From the NCBI RefSeq assembly GCF_023721715.1, contig NZ_JAMDLG010000001.1, positions 2,457,784-2,521,783 on the forward strand: a stretch of 64,000 bases of DNA. Reading direction: 5' to 3'. The stretch is from Parasegetibacter sp. NRK P23. GTDB lineage: Bacteria > Bacteroidota > Bacteroidia > Chitinophagales > Chitinophagaceae. Below the pieces are notes generated by a model, which did not search any database, had not been told where the DNA came from, and saw nothing but the letters and a program-made list of their open reading frames with translations. Positions 41,755-50,532 of the stretch are shown in pieces (within the stretch, counting starts at the first letter, position 1; each line of letters starts with the position of its first letter). The position numbers and the translations under genes were made by a program.

Positions 41755-44700
41755 TTATAAATCGATTTTTACGCCCAGGATGAACGAACGCTGAATGGGC
41801 AAACCGTAACCGTTGTAGATGCCGTTGTATTGAACCAGTTCGGGGTCTGTACCTTTGAAGGGGGTAACCGTGAAGAGGTTCGCGCCAGTAACATATACAG
41901 TGGCTTCTTTAAATGTTTTGCCTGCGCCCTTACCTGCCACCAGGTTATACGACAATGTGAGGGAACGGAGCTTCAGGAAAGATGCTTTATCGAGGAACAG
42001 GTCCTGGTCAAGGCGATAGGGTATAGTATTGCTCCACGGGTTGTACATGGGGTAACCGGCGAGGTCCATCTTTCTTTCCCAGAATGTGATTTCTTTCACT
42101 GCGTTGATATCAGAAGACGCGTCGTAGTTGATGAAGTCGAACTTACTCGCGGCATATTGGTTCTGCAAATAATGGCCGAGGGCAAAGTAGAACTGGAAGT
42201 TGAGGGTGAACGCTTTGTAAGCGAGCGCTCCGCCGAAACCACCGGTCAGTTTGGGCAATGAATTTCCGGCAAGCACCTTGTCGTCTGAATTAATGGCGAA
42301 ATCGCCGTTCACATCTTTCCAGCGGGCATCCCCGGCTTTCATGGGTACACCTTCAAAAGCTATGGGCTGTGCCGTTCCCGGATTCACAGGCACTTCGGCA
42401 TCTGTATTGTATTTCCCTTCGTTCTGGTACACCCAGAACGCATCGATGCGTTCGCCTACTTTCAACAGGCGGTTCCCTATAATCACTTCATTCAATCCAC
42501 CGGGAAGTGCTTTCAGTTCATTTTTATTGAAGTTGAGGTTCCCGTTGACATTCAGACCGATACCGTTTTTACCTGATGCTTTCAAAACGGTGGCACCTAT
42601 AGTAAAGTCTACCCCTGTATTGTTCACCTCCATTCCCGGACGGAAAGCGCTGGCGTAACCATATTCCATAGGAACGGGTACGGCAAGCATCATATCTTTA
42701 TCAGTTTTGGAATAGAAATCAACACCAATGTCCAGTTTTCCTTTCAGCAAACTGGCATTTGCGCCCAGGGTAGCCTGCTGCACCTTCGCCCAGGGAATGC
42801 CATATCCCACCCAGCCTGAGTTATAAGGTCTTGACAACCCGGGAAGTCCGGCGTAACTGCCAATCGTTGGTGCGCCTGTCCATGAAAGATCGGAACGGTA
42901 GTTGGGTCCTCCGGCGAAGCGGTCGTCGGAAACGAGTTTACCATTGCTGCCGAAAGACGCGTTGATATCAAATGTATTGAACAGCGTACTGTTCTTCATC
43001 CATAATTTGTGTGCGTTCACCGCCAGGTTAGCCGCATAGCCGGTGTACCACCTGTTGTCGGGCTGCATGGCGGAAGAACCATCCCTTCTAACGAGGCCGG
43101 TTAAACGAACAACGTCGTTCCAGTTGTAAGTGGCTTTGCCATAAAAAGAAGCGATGGCCTGCTTCACGGAAGAGGGGTGGTAAAACACATCGAAGCCCTG
43201 AGGCGTAAGATAGTCATCATCATTCCTGTTGCCTTCTACAATATTCAGTTTGATAAAGTTATTGGGTCCATTGTATGCATACGCGTAATCGAATTTATTG
43301 AAGGTGTTCAGGAAGCTCTGTCCTGCTTCAAAATCAACGTTCCGTGTATCGTCCAGCTTCCAGTTGTAGCCGATGCTGTTGCTGAAGATGAAGCGCTGGT
43401 TGTAACCAAAGTAGTTGGACACAAAGTTGTTGTTCTCCAGCAACTGTGTGGGATAGAATACATCGCGTGCGGCTTCGTTGTAATCAAAGGAAATGCCGCC
43501 ATTGTAGCGGGCGCCTTTAAGCTGCGCGGAAATATTAAAATAGCCCTGAACGGTATTCGTGGTATTGTCGTCTTTCACATTGTCTTCGAACTGGGAAAGA
43601 TACCTGCCGTACACTTCTTTATTGGGCGTGAGGGGGTTGGAAACATCGGGAATATACCTGGCTTCGGCGAGCCTGTCGCGAAAACTGCGGTTGCGGTCGC
43701 GCGTCATGTGCGCGGCGTTGATCAGGCTGGACATGGTGAGCCATTTCAGCGGCATCACGTTGATGGAGAAGGAGGCGTTGTACCTTTGGAGTGAAGTTTC
43801 ATCGGCGCTGTTGGCGTTTTGCGTGGCACCGCCGAAGAAGCGAAAGTTGGCCCTTTCGGAACCGCCGGTCAAACTCATGTCTACATTGTACAGGGCCTGG
43901 TTCTTATAATAGAGGTCCGTCCAGTTCGACCTGCCGTAATAATCGGCGTTGGAGGAATCTTTCAGGTAAGCGGGATAATTAAAGCGGTCGGCCATGGTGC
44001 CGTACATATCATAGAACGGAAGGCGGAAATTGTTTTCGTATACACCGTTCACGGCCATTACGCGTTCTTTAGGGGCAACGCCGTAATAAGCATGGATATT
44101 CAATTCCCGATCACCTGATTTGGCTGCTTTCGTGGTGATCCAGATGGCGCCGTTGGCGGCGATGGGTCCCAGCAGGGCCAGTTTAGCCGGATCTTTTATG
44201 ACCTCAATACTCGCCACATTGTTGATGTTCAGGTTGGCGAGGAGGTTGGTGGCCGGCCCGATCCTGTTGAAATCGTATTGTTGTATTTCATAGGCGAAAG
44301 GATTGTCCATCGTGAGGGGAATGCCGTTGAGAAAAACAGCCGCCTGGTTGTCGAAAAGTTCTCTTTTGGAAAGCAGTGGTGAGGAGATGCCCCTGATGAA
44401 CATATTCTGTTCAGTGCCCGGTTCTCCGGAAGGCTCCTGCACGAATACGCCGGCGAGGTTGCCTTTTACCAGTTGTTGCGCGGTAATAAAAGGGGTGAAC
44501 TGAAGTGGCCGCACTTTTACGGCACCGTCTTTTTGCAATTGCCCCAGTTGGGAGATTTGCGCTGGCGCTTTGAAATCCTTTGGAAGAGAATCTTTACCGG
44601 AAAGGGGAACAGACTGTGCATTTCCCTGAATAGCGTGCAGGAAAGAGAAGGCCAGCAACGCGGCTAACCTCCCCGTGCAAGGGGCTAGTGTCATTCTCAT
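41755..44700 (-). CDS. SusC/RagA-family TonB-dependent transporter, copy 2 (no carboxypeptidase-regulatory domain)
   Basis: A 981-residue outer-membrane transporter, first gene of the operon, with signal to IQGNAQ. The plug begins almost at once (PLQFTPFITAQQLVKGNLAGVFVQEPSGEPGTEQNMFIRGISSP), so the CarboxypepD_reg-like domain and the usual TonB box that most SusC proteins carry are missing; a short linker replaces them. The barrel ends with SFILGVKIDL. How it engages TonB is unclear: the N-terminal linker may hold a divergent box. The upstream region carries the palindrome cluster 44837-45020. Confidence 0.92.
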   Translation of the reverse strand: MRMTLAPCTGRLAALLAFSFLHAIQGNAQSVPLSGKDSLPKDFKAPAQISQLGQLQKDGAVKVRPLQFTPFITAQQLVKGNLAGVFVQEPSGEPGTEQNMFIRGISSPLLSKRELFDNQAAVFLNGIPLTMDNPFAYEIQQYDFNRIGPATNLLANLNINNVASIEVIKDPAKLALLGPIAANGAIWITTKAAKSGDRELNIHAYYGVAPKERVMAVNGVYENNFRLPFYDMYGTMADRFNYPAYLKDSSNADYYGRSNWTDLYYKNQALYNVDMSLTGGSERANFRFFGGATQNANSADETSLQRYNASFSINVMPLKWLTMSSLINAAHMTRDRNRSFRDRLAEARYIPDVSNPLTPNKEVYGRYLSQFEDNVKDDNTTNTVQGYFNISAQLKGARYNGGISFDYNEAARDVFYPTQLLENNNFVSNYFGYNQRFIFSNSIGYNWKLDDTRNVDFEAGQSFLNTFNKFDYAYAYNGPNNFIKLNIVEGNRNDDDYLTPQGFDVFYHPSSVKQAIASFYGKATYNWNDVVRLTGLVRRDGSSAMQPDNRWYTGYAANLAVNAHKLWMKNSTLFNTFDINASFGSNGKLVSDDRFAGGPNYRSDLSWTGAPTIGSYAGLPGLSRPYNSGWVGYGIPWAKVQQATLGANASLLKGKLDIGVDFYSKTDKDMMLAVPVPMEYGYASAFRPGMEVNNTGVDFTIGATVLKASGKNGIGLNVNGNLNFNKNELKALPGGLNEVIIGNRLLKVGERIDAFWVYQNEGKYNTDAEVPVNPGTAQPIAFEGVPMKAGDARWKDVNGDFAINSDDKVLAGNSLPKLTGGFGGALAYKAFTLNFQFYFALGHYLQNQYAASKFDFINYDASSDINAVKEITFWERKMDLAGYPMYNPWSNTIPYRLDQDLFLDKASFLKLRSLTLSYNLVAGKGAGKTFKEATVYVTGANLFTVTPFKGTDPELVQYNGIYNGYGLPIQRSFILGVKIDL

Positions 44701-44835
44701 AAGCTTGTTGTCAATTTATTGAGGCATCAAACAGGGATCCTTCCCTACTTATTCTGTTCTCGTTCTGGTTGAATACAAGCCCAATTTAGCCCGTGTTTTC
44801 AATACAAAAAACACCTGAAAACGCTACTACCTGCC

Positions 44836-45020
44836 GCAAACGTTTGTAACCCGCATTACAAACGTTTGCGCTATTTTTTAATGATTTTCCACACAAACGT
44901 TTGCAGGCGTCACAACGTTTAAAAAACGGGGTAAATGCAAAGGCCAAAGGTGAAATTGAACACGAATACCGGACAGCTCAAACAACGGGATGGCCCATGG
45001 TATGCACCGGCAAACGTTTA
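44836..45020. promoter_or_regulatory. Cluster of LacI-type operator palindromes
   Basis: Three perfect copies of CAAACGTTTG at 44837-44846, 44859-44868 and 44894-44903, a near copy CAAACGTTTA at 45011-45020, and a weaker ACAACGTTTA at 44911-44920. The CG-centred palindrome is the hallmark of LacI/CcpA-type sites. They lie 140-320 bases before the SusC start. The self-operator of the LacI regulator at 5445-5458 has the related form TGTAAACGATTGCA, so that protein or a relative elsewhere may bind here. Confidence 0.65.
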
Positions 45021-45035
45021 GCGGGAGCAAAAAAA

Positions 45036-45061
45036 TGGCGACCACATTCCTGCGGCCGCCA
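45036..45061 (-). terminator. Probable lon terminator
   Basis: TGGCG (45036-45040) plus CC pairs with GG plus CGCCA (45057-45061), with one mismatch. On the minus strand the hairpin is followed by seven T (plus-strand A run 45029-45035). It lies 25 bases after the lon stop. Confidence 0.55.
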
Positions 45062-45085
45062 CGCTTATTTCATTGTATTACTATA

Positions 45086-47488
45086 TTAAACTAAAGCGAT
45101 GTCCAGCACTTCCTGCATCTGTTTCACATAATGAAACTTCAGCCCTTTAATAAAGGCGGGATCAATTTCCAGCACATCTTTTTCGTTCACGTAACAAAGG
45201 ACGATCTCTTTCAGCCCCGCGCGTTTGGCCGCAAGAATTTTTTCCTTGATCCCTCCCACCGGGAGTACCTGTCCGCGAAGCGTGATCTCTCCCGTCATGG
45301 CCAGGTGGGATTTTATTTTCCGGCCGGTGAACGCGGAGGCCAGGGCGGTCATCATGGTAATGCCGGCGCTGGGGCCATCCTTTGGAACGGCGCCTTCGGG
45401 CACGTGGATATGAATGTTTTTTGCCGCGAACAGTTTAGAGTCGATGCCGGCCTTCGCCGCGTTCGCCTGTAAATAACTGAGCGCCGTACTGGCAGATTCC
45501 TTCATCACATTACCGAGGTTACCGGTAAGCCGCATTTCTCCTTTTCCTTCACTTAAACTCGCTTCAATAAAAAGTATATCACCGCCAACATAGGTCCAGG
45601 CCAGTCCTACGGCCACCCCGGGTATATTGGCAGACTTGTACACTTCGTTGCTGAAACGGGGTTTCCCGAGCATCTCCTCTACATCCGTTACCGCGAGCGT
45701 GGGTTTCAGTTTTTCCTCCATGGCCACTTTTTTGGCCAGGTTACGCATCACGCCGGCGATCTGGCGGTCCAGGTCACGCACCCCGCTTTCCCTTGTATAA
45801 TCCTTGATGATCTTTTCGATCACCTTATCGGGGATGCGGAAATTGTATTTCGCCAATCCATGCGATTCCTTTTGTTTGGGGATCAGATGCCTTTTGGCGA
45901 TCTCGATCTTTTCTTCGATGGCGTATCCGCTCAGGTCGATGATCTCCAGCCTGTCGCGGAGCGCGGGCTGGATGTTGTTGATATTGTTCGCGGTGGCAAT
46001 GAAAAGCACCTTACTGAGGTCGTATTCCAGTTCCAGGTAATTGTCGTAGAAAGTATTGTTCTGTTCCGGGTCCAGTATTTCAAGCAACGCGCTGCTGGGA
46101 TCGCCGCGGTGGTCGTTGCCGATCTTATCAATTTCATCCAGGATCATCACCGGGTTGGAGGTTTTGATTTTCCTCAAAGACTGAATGATCCTGCCGGGCA
46201 TGGCGCCGATGTACGTTTTCCGGTGTCCGCGCAATTCACTTTCATCGTGCAGACCACCCAGGCTTAAGCGGGCGTATTTCCTGTTTACAGCCGAAGCGAT
46301 ACTTCTGCCGAGCGATGTTTTACCGATACCGGGCGGACCAACAAAACAAAGGATCGGACTTTTCATATCTCCTTTCAGCTTCAGCACGGCGAGGTATTCG
46401 AGGATACGTTCTTTGATGCGGTCCATGCCGTAATGGTCGGTATCCAGTATAGTGCGGGCCTTTACCAGGTCGTAGCTATCTTGTGTATGTTCTTCCCATG
46501 GCAATTCCAGCAGCAGATCGAGGTGGTTGTACACCACGGAGTAATCGGGCGTGGAGGGGTGCATTCTTTCCAGCTTTTCGATGCCTTTGCGGAACATTTC
46601 CTTCGCGGCTTCGGGCCATTTTTTCAGCTCCGCTTTCTGCTGGAGATCTCGCAGTTCGCGCTCATTGGGATCTCCGCCGAGTTCTTCCTTGATGCTTTTC
46701 ATCTGCTGTTGCAGGAAGTATTCCCTTTGCTGTTTGTCGAGTTCGGCACGGGTTTTCGTGGTCACCTTATTTTTCAGTTCCGCGAACTGGAGGTCGCGCT
46801 GCAGCAATTGCATCAGAAGATCGGCCCTTTCACGGATACTGTTCGAGACCAGGAGCTTTTGTTTTTCCCCCAATCCCGCGTTCAGGTTGCTGGCCACGAA
46901 ATGGATCAGGAAGGCCGGGTTCTCGATATTTTTGAGCATGATCCCCGCTTCCGCCGGAAGGTTCGGTGTAAACGACATGATCTGGGTGGCGAGGTCCTTG
47001 ATGTTGGCCACATAAGCCAGGAAGTTTTCGTCGACCGGGGCTTCTTCCTCCGGCATCTGAGCGATGGCCGCTTTAAAGAACGGTTCTTCCGCCAGCACTT
47101 TTTCTATAAGGAACCTTTTCTTTCCCTGGATAATCACCGTGGTGCCGCCATCCGGCATTTTAATCAGTTTGATGATGCGCGCCACGGTACCCACCGTTTC
47201 CAGGTCGGCTACCACGGGTTCTTCCACGGCACTATCTTTCTGCGCGATCACGCCAATCAGCTTATCACTTTTATACGCTTCCTGGACCGCTTTGATGCTT
47301 TTTTCCCTTCCCACCGTTATCGGCAATACCACGCCCGGGAACAAAACGGTGTTCCGGAGCGGCAATAAAGGAACCTCGGCTGGCAGGTCCATCGCGGCAT
47401 TGTTATCGTCTTCGCTTTCGTTCAGGGGAATAATGGGCATAAAATCCATCTCATCTTCAGGTCTCAGGAAAAAATGCTGTTCGCTCAT
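45086..47488 (-). CDS. lon: ATP-dependent Lon protease
   Basis: An 800-residue cytosolic AAA+ protease that degrades misfolded and regulatory proteins. An N-terminal substrate-binding domain begins at [18 protein letters not shown] (residue about 40). The AAA+ module has Walker [10 protein letters not shown] near 380-388 and Walker [11 protein letters not shown]. The C-terminal peptidase domain has the catalytic Ser in PKDGPSAG (about 705) and Lys in [14 protein letters not shown] (about 749), the right spacing for the Ser-Lys dyad. Length is normal. Confidence 0.97.
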   Translation of the reverse strand: MSEQHFFLRPEDEMDFMPIIPLNESEDDNNAAMDLPAEVPLLPLRNTVLFPGVVLPITVGREKSIKAVQEAYKSDKLIGVIAQKDSAVEEPVVADLETVGTVARIIKLIKMPDGGTTVIIQGKKRFLIEKVLAEEPFFKAAIAQMPEEEAPVDENFLAYVANIKDLATQIMSFTPNLPAEAGIMLKNIENPAFLIHFVASNLNAGLGEKQKLLVSNSIRERADLLMQLLQRDLQFAELKNKVTTKTRAELDKQQREYFLQQQMKSIKEELGGDPNERELRDLQQKAELKKWPEAAKEMFRKGIEKLERMHPSTPDYSVVYNHLDLLLELPWEEHTQDSYDLVKARTILDTDHYGMDRIKERILEYLAVLKLKGDMKSPILCFVGPPGIGKTSLGRSIASAVNRKYARLSLGGLHDESELRGHRKTYIGAMPGRIIQSLRKIKTSNPVMILDEIDKIGNDHRGDPSSALLEILDPEQNNTFYDNYLELEYDLSKVLFIATANNINNIQPALRDRLEIIDLSGYAIEEKIEIAKRHLIPKQKESHGLAKYNFRIPDKVIEKIIKDYTRESGVRDLDRQIAGVMRNLAKKVAMEEKLKPTLAVTDVEEMLGKPRFSNEVYKSANIPGVAVGLAWTYVGGDILFIEASLSEGKGEMRLTGNLGNVMKESASTALSYLQANAAKAGIDSKLFAAKNIHIHVPEGAVPKDGPSAGITMMTALASAFTGRKIKSHLAMTGEITLRGQVLPVGGIKEKILAAKRAGLKEIVLCYVNEKDVLEIDPAFIKGLKFHYVKQMQEVLDIALV

Positions 47489-47583
47489 CCGTGCTTATTT
47501 AAGATAAAAGTACTGCCATTCTGCCCGCGGGATGGCGGGAAAACGGGAAAAACTACGGGGTCAATATTGGTGCCACACAAAAA

Positions 47584-47606
47584 AACCCGGTCGAATTGAC
47601 CGGGTT
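47584..47606 (-). terminator. Intrinsic terminator of the PorT-like barrel gene
   Basis: AACCCGGTC (47584-47592) pairs perfectly with GACCGGGTT (47598-47606) across GAATT. On the minus strand it is followed by a run of T (plus-strand A run ending at 47583). Confidence 0.8.
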
Positions 47607-47628
47607 CTAATCTGTTTCTGCTGTTTTA

Positions 47629-48222
47629 TCAGAACACATAACCGAGACCAACCTGCCATGCCTGGCTTTTCCACTGGTCGCGGTTGTCGATATCGTTGAT
47701 GTCGTTCAGGCCCACCGCATAGCGGCCATAAGCCCTGAACATGGCGATTTTCAGTTGTACACCACCCAGCATGGAGAAATCCCCGCTTTTAAAAGCTTCT
47801 TTCCCGTTGTCCAGCAGGCGCTTGTCCTTATCGATCAGGATGCTGTACTGCGGTCCTACCTGGAAAGTGATGAAATTGGAAGGGCGGATGTTCAGCAACA
47901 GGGGGATGGCGAGGTAGTTCAGTTTTACATCTTTTACCTGGGCGCCGAGGTCCTGGTAGATGTCCTCAAACTTTGCCCCGGTGCGGGCGTTCGATTCGGT
48001 CCACAATACTTCGGGCTGCAATCCGAATGTTTTGCTAAAGTTAAGTTCGGCGAAACCACCCAACTGGTAGCCGAAATTGTACCCGTCTTTGAAAGATTGT
48101 CCGTCAATCTTGTTCATGTTGGCCCCGGCTTTGATACCGAGTCCGAAATTAGGTTTCTGAGCGAGGCTGATCTGAGCAAAACCCAGCAGGGCGATGGCCA
48201 GGAAAAAAATACTCTTTTTCAT
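47629..48222 (-). CDS. Outer-membrane beta-barrel protein (PorT-like porin family)
   Basis: A 197-residue protein with a signal peptide (MKKSIFFLAIALLGFAQISLAQ) and an eight-strand barrel pattern typical of the Bacteroidota outer-membrane beta-barrel family: FGLGIKAGANMNKIDG, YNFGYQLGGFAELNFSKTFGLQPEVLWT, LLLNIRPSNFITFQVGPQYSIL and the C-terminal WQVGLGYVF. Such proteins are abundant and mostly uncharacterised. It has its own terminator. Confidence 0.85.
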   Translation of the reverse strand: MKKSIFFLAIALLGFAQISLAQKPNFGLGIKAGANMNKIDGQSFKDGYNFGYQLGGFAELNFSKTFGLQPEVLWTESNARTGAKFEDIYQDLGAQVKDVKLNYLAIPLLLNIRPSNFITFQVGPQYSILIDKDKRLLDNGKEAFKSGDFSMLGGVQLKIAMFRAYGRYAVGLNDINDIDNRDQWKSQAWQVGLGYVF

Positions 48223-48402
48223 ACAAGTCGTTTTTTAGCTTTCCTCATCGAAATCAACTTACATGCCACCGGTTGTTAAAGATTGTTATAAGTGACAAAC
48301 CTGTGGCCGGCGCCGTTGAAGAAAACTTTTTTTAAGTAATTCTTTGCTTTCAGCAGGAAAACAACTGTATGTGGGTTCACCCCTATTCCGTTCCGAAAAA
48401 AA

Positions 48403-49650
48403 TCAGGCGAGGGTGAATACCGTGATTTCGGGCAGGATTCCCACCCTTCCGGGATAACCGATAAATCCGAAACCGCGGTTCACATATAGTTTTTGTGTCC
48501 CTTCTTCATACAATCCACCCCATTGTTTATACATATATTGTACCGGGCTCCATTTGAACCCGGGCATTTCCACGCCAAACTGCATACCATGCGTATGCCC
48601 GGCCAGCATCAGTTGCACATCGGGGTAAGTGGTCCGCACCTGTGCATCCCAGTGAGAAGGATCGTGGCTCATGAGTATTTTGAAGGGAATATTTTCGGTG
48701 CCTGGGTAAGCGGTGTCCATCTTACCATATTTGGGAAAGCGGCCCTTCGCACCCCAGTTCTCGATGCCCAGCAAAGCGATTTGTTGTCCTTCTTTTTCCA
48801 GTACCACATGTTCATTCATCAGTAAGCGCCAGCCCATTTCAGCGTGTACGGCTTTCAGGTCTTCCAGGTTCTTCGCTTTTACCTGGTCATTTTCCCAGTT
48901 TACATAGTCGCCGTAATCGTGGTTACCGAGGGTGGAATATACGCCCAGCGGCGCTTTGAGAGAACCGAACACCTGCTTCCAGGGATCCATTTCCGTGGCG
49001 CGGTCGTTCACGAGGTCGCCGGTGAAAAGGATCAGGTCAGGCTTTTCATTCATGATCATTTCAATGCCTTTCCGCACCCCATTTTCATCCTGCAGACTCC
49101 CCGAATGTATATCTGAAATATGTACCACCTTTAATCCTTTAAAGGCGGATGGCAATTCAGGAAAATGCAGCGCCAGCTTTTCTATCCTGTAATTGTATTT
49201 GTTCCGGAATCCGAACAACAGACTGCCAAACAAAGTGCCGCCCACTCCAATACCGAGCCAGCTCATAAAAGTGGAACGGGATATCCCTTCACCTGAAATG
49301 TTCACTTCAACCGAAGGATTGCTGAACGCCTTACCCACCACCCACATGATGCCGCGCCTCACATCATCGGCGAAAAAGAATATCGTACCGATCAGCTTAG
49401 CGAAAAACAGTCCCACCACCATCGCAAAAATATAAGTTCGCGCGGCTTTGGGCCAGTTATCGTAGTTCACAAACGGGATCAGCACCATGAATAAAAGTGC
49501 CACGCCTGAAACCAGCCAGAAAGCGCCATGAACCAACAGCCTTGTTTTATCACCCGCGCCCTGCGTCAGGTATTTCACCACCTGGAAAACATATATATCC
49601 AAAAGCAGCATGATCGCTACAATGATCCACCAACCGTTGCTGTTCCGCAT
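48403..49650 (-). CDS. Membrane-anchored metallophosphoesterase (YkuE/YaeI-like)
   Basis: A 415-residue protein with about four hydrophobic segments in residues 1-140 followed by a calcineurin-like phosphoesterase domain. The metal-binding motifs appear in order: VVHISDIHSG, FTGDLVNDRA, LGNHDYGDY, LMSHDPSHWD and LAGHTHGMQFG. Relatives with this layout include YkuE-like enzymes, but the substrate is unknown. It ends 9 bases after the FMN reductase gene would begin its own reading from upstream (the reductase stop is at 49660), so the two probably share a transcript. Confidence 0.9.
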   Translation of the reverse strand: MRNSNGWWIIVAIMLLLDIYVFQVVKYLTQGAGDKTRLLVHGAFWLVSGVALLFMVLIPFVNYDNWPKAARTYIFAMVVGLFFAKLIGTIFFFADDVRRGIMWVVGKAFSNPSVEVNISGEGISRSTFMSWLGIGVGGTLFGSLLFGFRNKYNYRIEKLALHFPELPSAFKGLKVVHISDIHSGSLQDENGVRKGIEMIMNEKPDLILFTGDLVNDRATEMDPWKQVFGSLKAPLGVYSTLGNHDYGDYVNWENDQVKAKNLEDLKAVHAEMGWRLLMNEHVVLEKEGQQIALLGIENWGAKGRFPKYGKMDTAYPGTENIPFKILMSHDPSHWDAQVRTTYPDVQLMLAGHTHGMQFGVEMPGFKWSPVQYMYKQWGGLYEEGTQKLYVNRGFGFIGYPGRVGILPEITVFTLA

Positions 49651-49659
49651 TTTTTTTGT

Positions 49660-50169
49660 TTAAAATTGAATGAATTCGTCTACCTGCGCTTCCATGGAAT
49701 GGATGAGCGGCATATCGGAGAGTTGTCCGTGCTCGTCCAAGAGTTTATCTACGGTGGAGATAGGCAGTTTATTGGGGAGGACATGCATTTTAAGGTAGTG
49801 CAGTATCCCCGTGAGGTGGTCCATGCCCCGGAGGTTTCCCGCTCTTCCGGTGGAAACGCCCACCAGCATTGCTTTTTTATGCCACCACGCCCTTCTGATA
49901 TCGGCCTGATCAATGAGTAATTTCAGTATTCCGGGGATGCTGCCGTTATATTCCGGCGACACGAAAATGAATTTGGTGGGCGGGATCAGCCATTCTTCCT
50001 GCCAGACCTGGCGCTCTTCTCCTTTTCCGAGGGGGTTGTATTCTTCGAGGGAAAAGAGTTTCGCTTCAATGGCTTTTTTTTCAAGCATCTGGCGGTAGAG
50101 GCGTGCTATTTTGATGGTGTTGCTGCCGGGCCGGTCGGTGCCGGCTATGATGAGGTATTTTTCTTCCAT
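49660..50169 (-). CDS. NADPH-dependent FMN reductase family protein
   Basis: A 169-residue flavodoxin-like protein. MEEKYLIIAGTDRPGSNTIKIA gives the phosphate-binding loop, and FVSPEYNGSIPGILKLLIDQ is the family signature. The start is ATG 50169; the open frame continues upstream only through an interspersed repeat and is rejected there. It lies upstream of the phosphoesterase gene with 9 bases between them. Electron acceptor (quinone, azo compound, metal) unknown. Confidence 0.9.
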   Translation of the reverse strand: MEEKYLIIAGTDRPGSNTIKIARLYRQMLEKKAIEAKLFSLEEYNPLGKGEERQVWQEEWLIPPTKFIFVSPEYNGSIPGILKLLIDQADIRRAWWHKKAMLVGVSTGRAGNLRGMDHLTGILHYLKMHVLPNKLPISTVDKLLDEHGQLSDMPLIHSMEAQVDEFIQF

Positions 50170-50197
50170 GTATTTTTTTAATTGCTCGCGGATTGAG

Positions 50198-50242
50198 TTT
50201 TTTTCACGCAACGACGCAAAGCAGCAAGGACGCAAAGCCTTG
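50198..50242. repeat. GACGCAAAG interspersed repeat, forward copy
   Basis: Reads TTTCACGCAACGACGCAAAG then CAGCAAGGACGCAAAGCC. Same family as 23545-23601 and 62786-62829. Confidence 0.65.
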
Positions 50243-50341
50243 ATTATTTGTAACCAGTTTTGGGTCACGCGTTACAGCTGTTGTTTTCAAGGCGGATGCA
50301 CATTCCTTGCCTATCTTCAATAACATTTGACCTTCTTCCCT

Positions 50342-50386
50342 AAAACCGCTCCTTGCGTCTTTGCTCCTTTGCGTCATTGCGTGAAA
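50342..50386. repeat. GACGCAAAG interspersed repeat, reverse copy
   Basis: Reads AAAACCGCTCCTTGCGTC then TTTGCTCCTTTGCGTC and GTGAAAC, the reverse complement of the copy at 50198-50242, so the pair can form a long imperfect hairpin with a loop of about 100 bases. Confidence 0.65.
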
Positions 50387-50532
50387 CGTCTTGGCGGTCC
50401 TTCCTAACAGCAAAGGAATGTAATTGTTCCCGAATTCAACCACGAACGATTATTTTTGCACCGGAACTTACCTTAATATGAACTGCTTTCTTCAGAAACC
50501 GGTTCACATTAAAAGAAAACCTCATAAAACAC

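Larger units (their letters stand above)
44701..45085. other. Regulatory region upstream of the SusC operon
   Basis: No gene is supported. From the SusC side it holds an AT-rich leader, a possible weak -7 element (minus strand TAAATTGG, 44788-44781) with TTTTTG 16 bases upstream, then the CAAACGTTTG operator cluster, and finally the lon terminator at 45036-45061. Confidence 0.6.
50170..50532. other. Intergenic region between divergent genes with a pair of inverted interspersed repeats
   Basis: Holds two copies of the GACGCAAAG repeat in opposite orientation (50198-50242 and 50342-50386) and, near the right side, a perfect -7 element TATTTTTG (50451-50458) for the UPF0173 gene. No gene is supported. 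Confidence 0.6.

Noticed and set aside
46433-47368. Plus-strand open frame (311 codons) opposite lon
   Set aside because: Shadow of lon; Phe/His-rich translation without a family.
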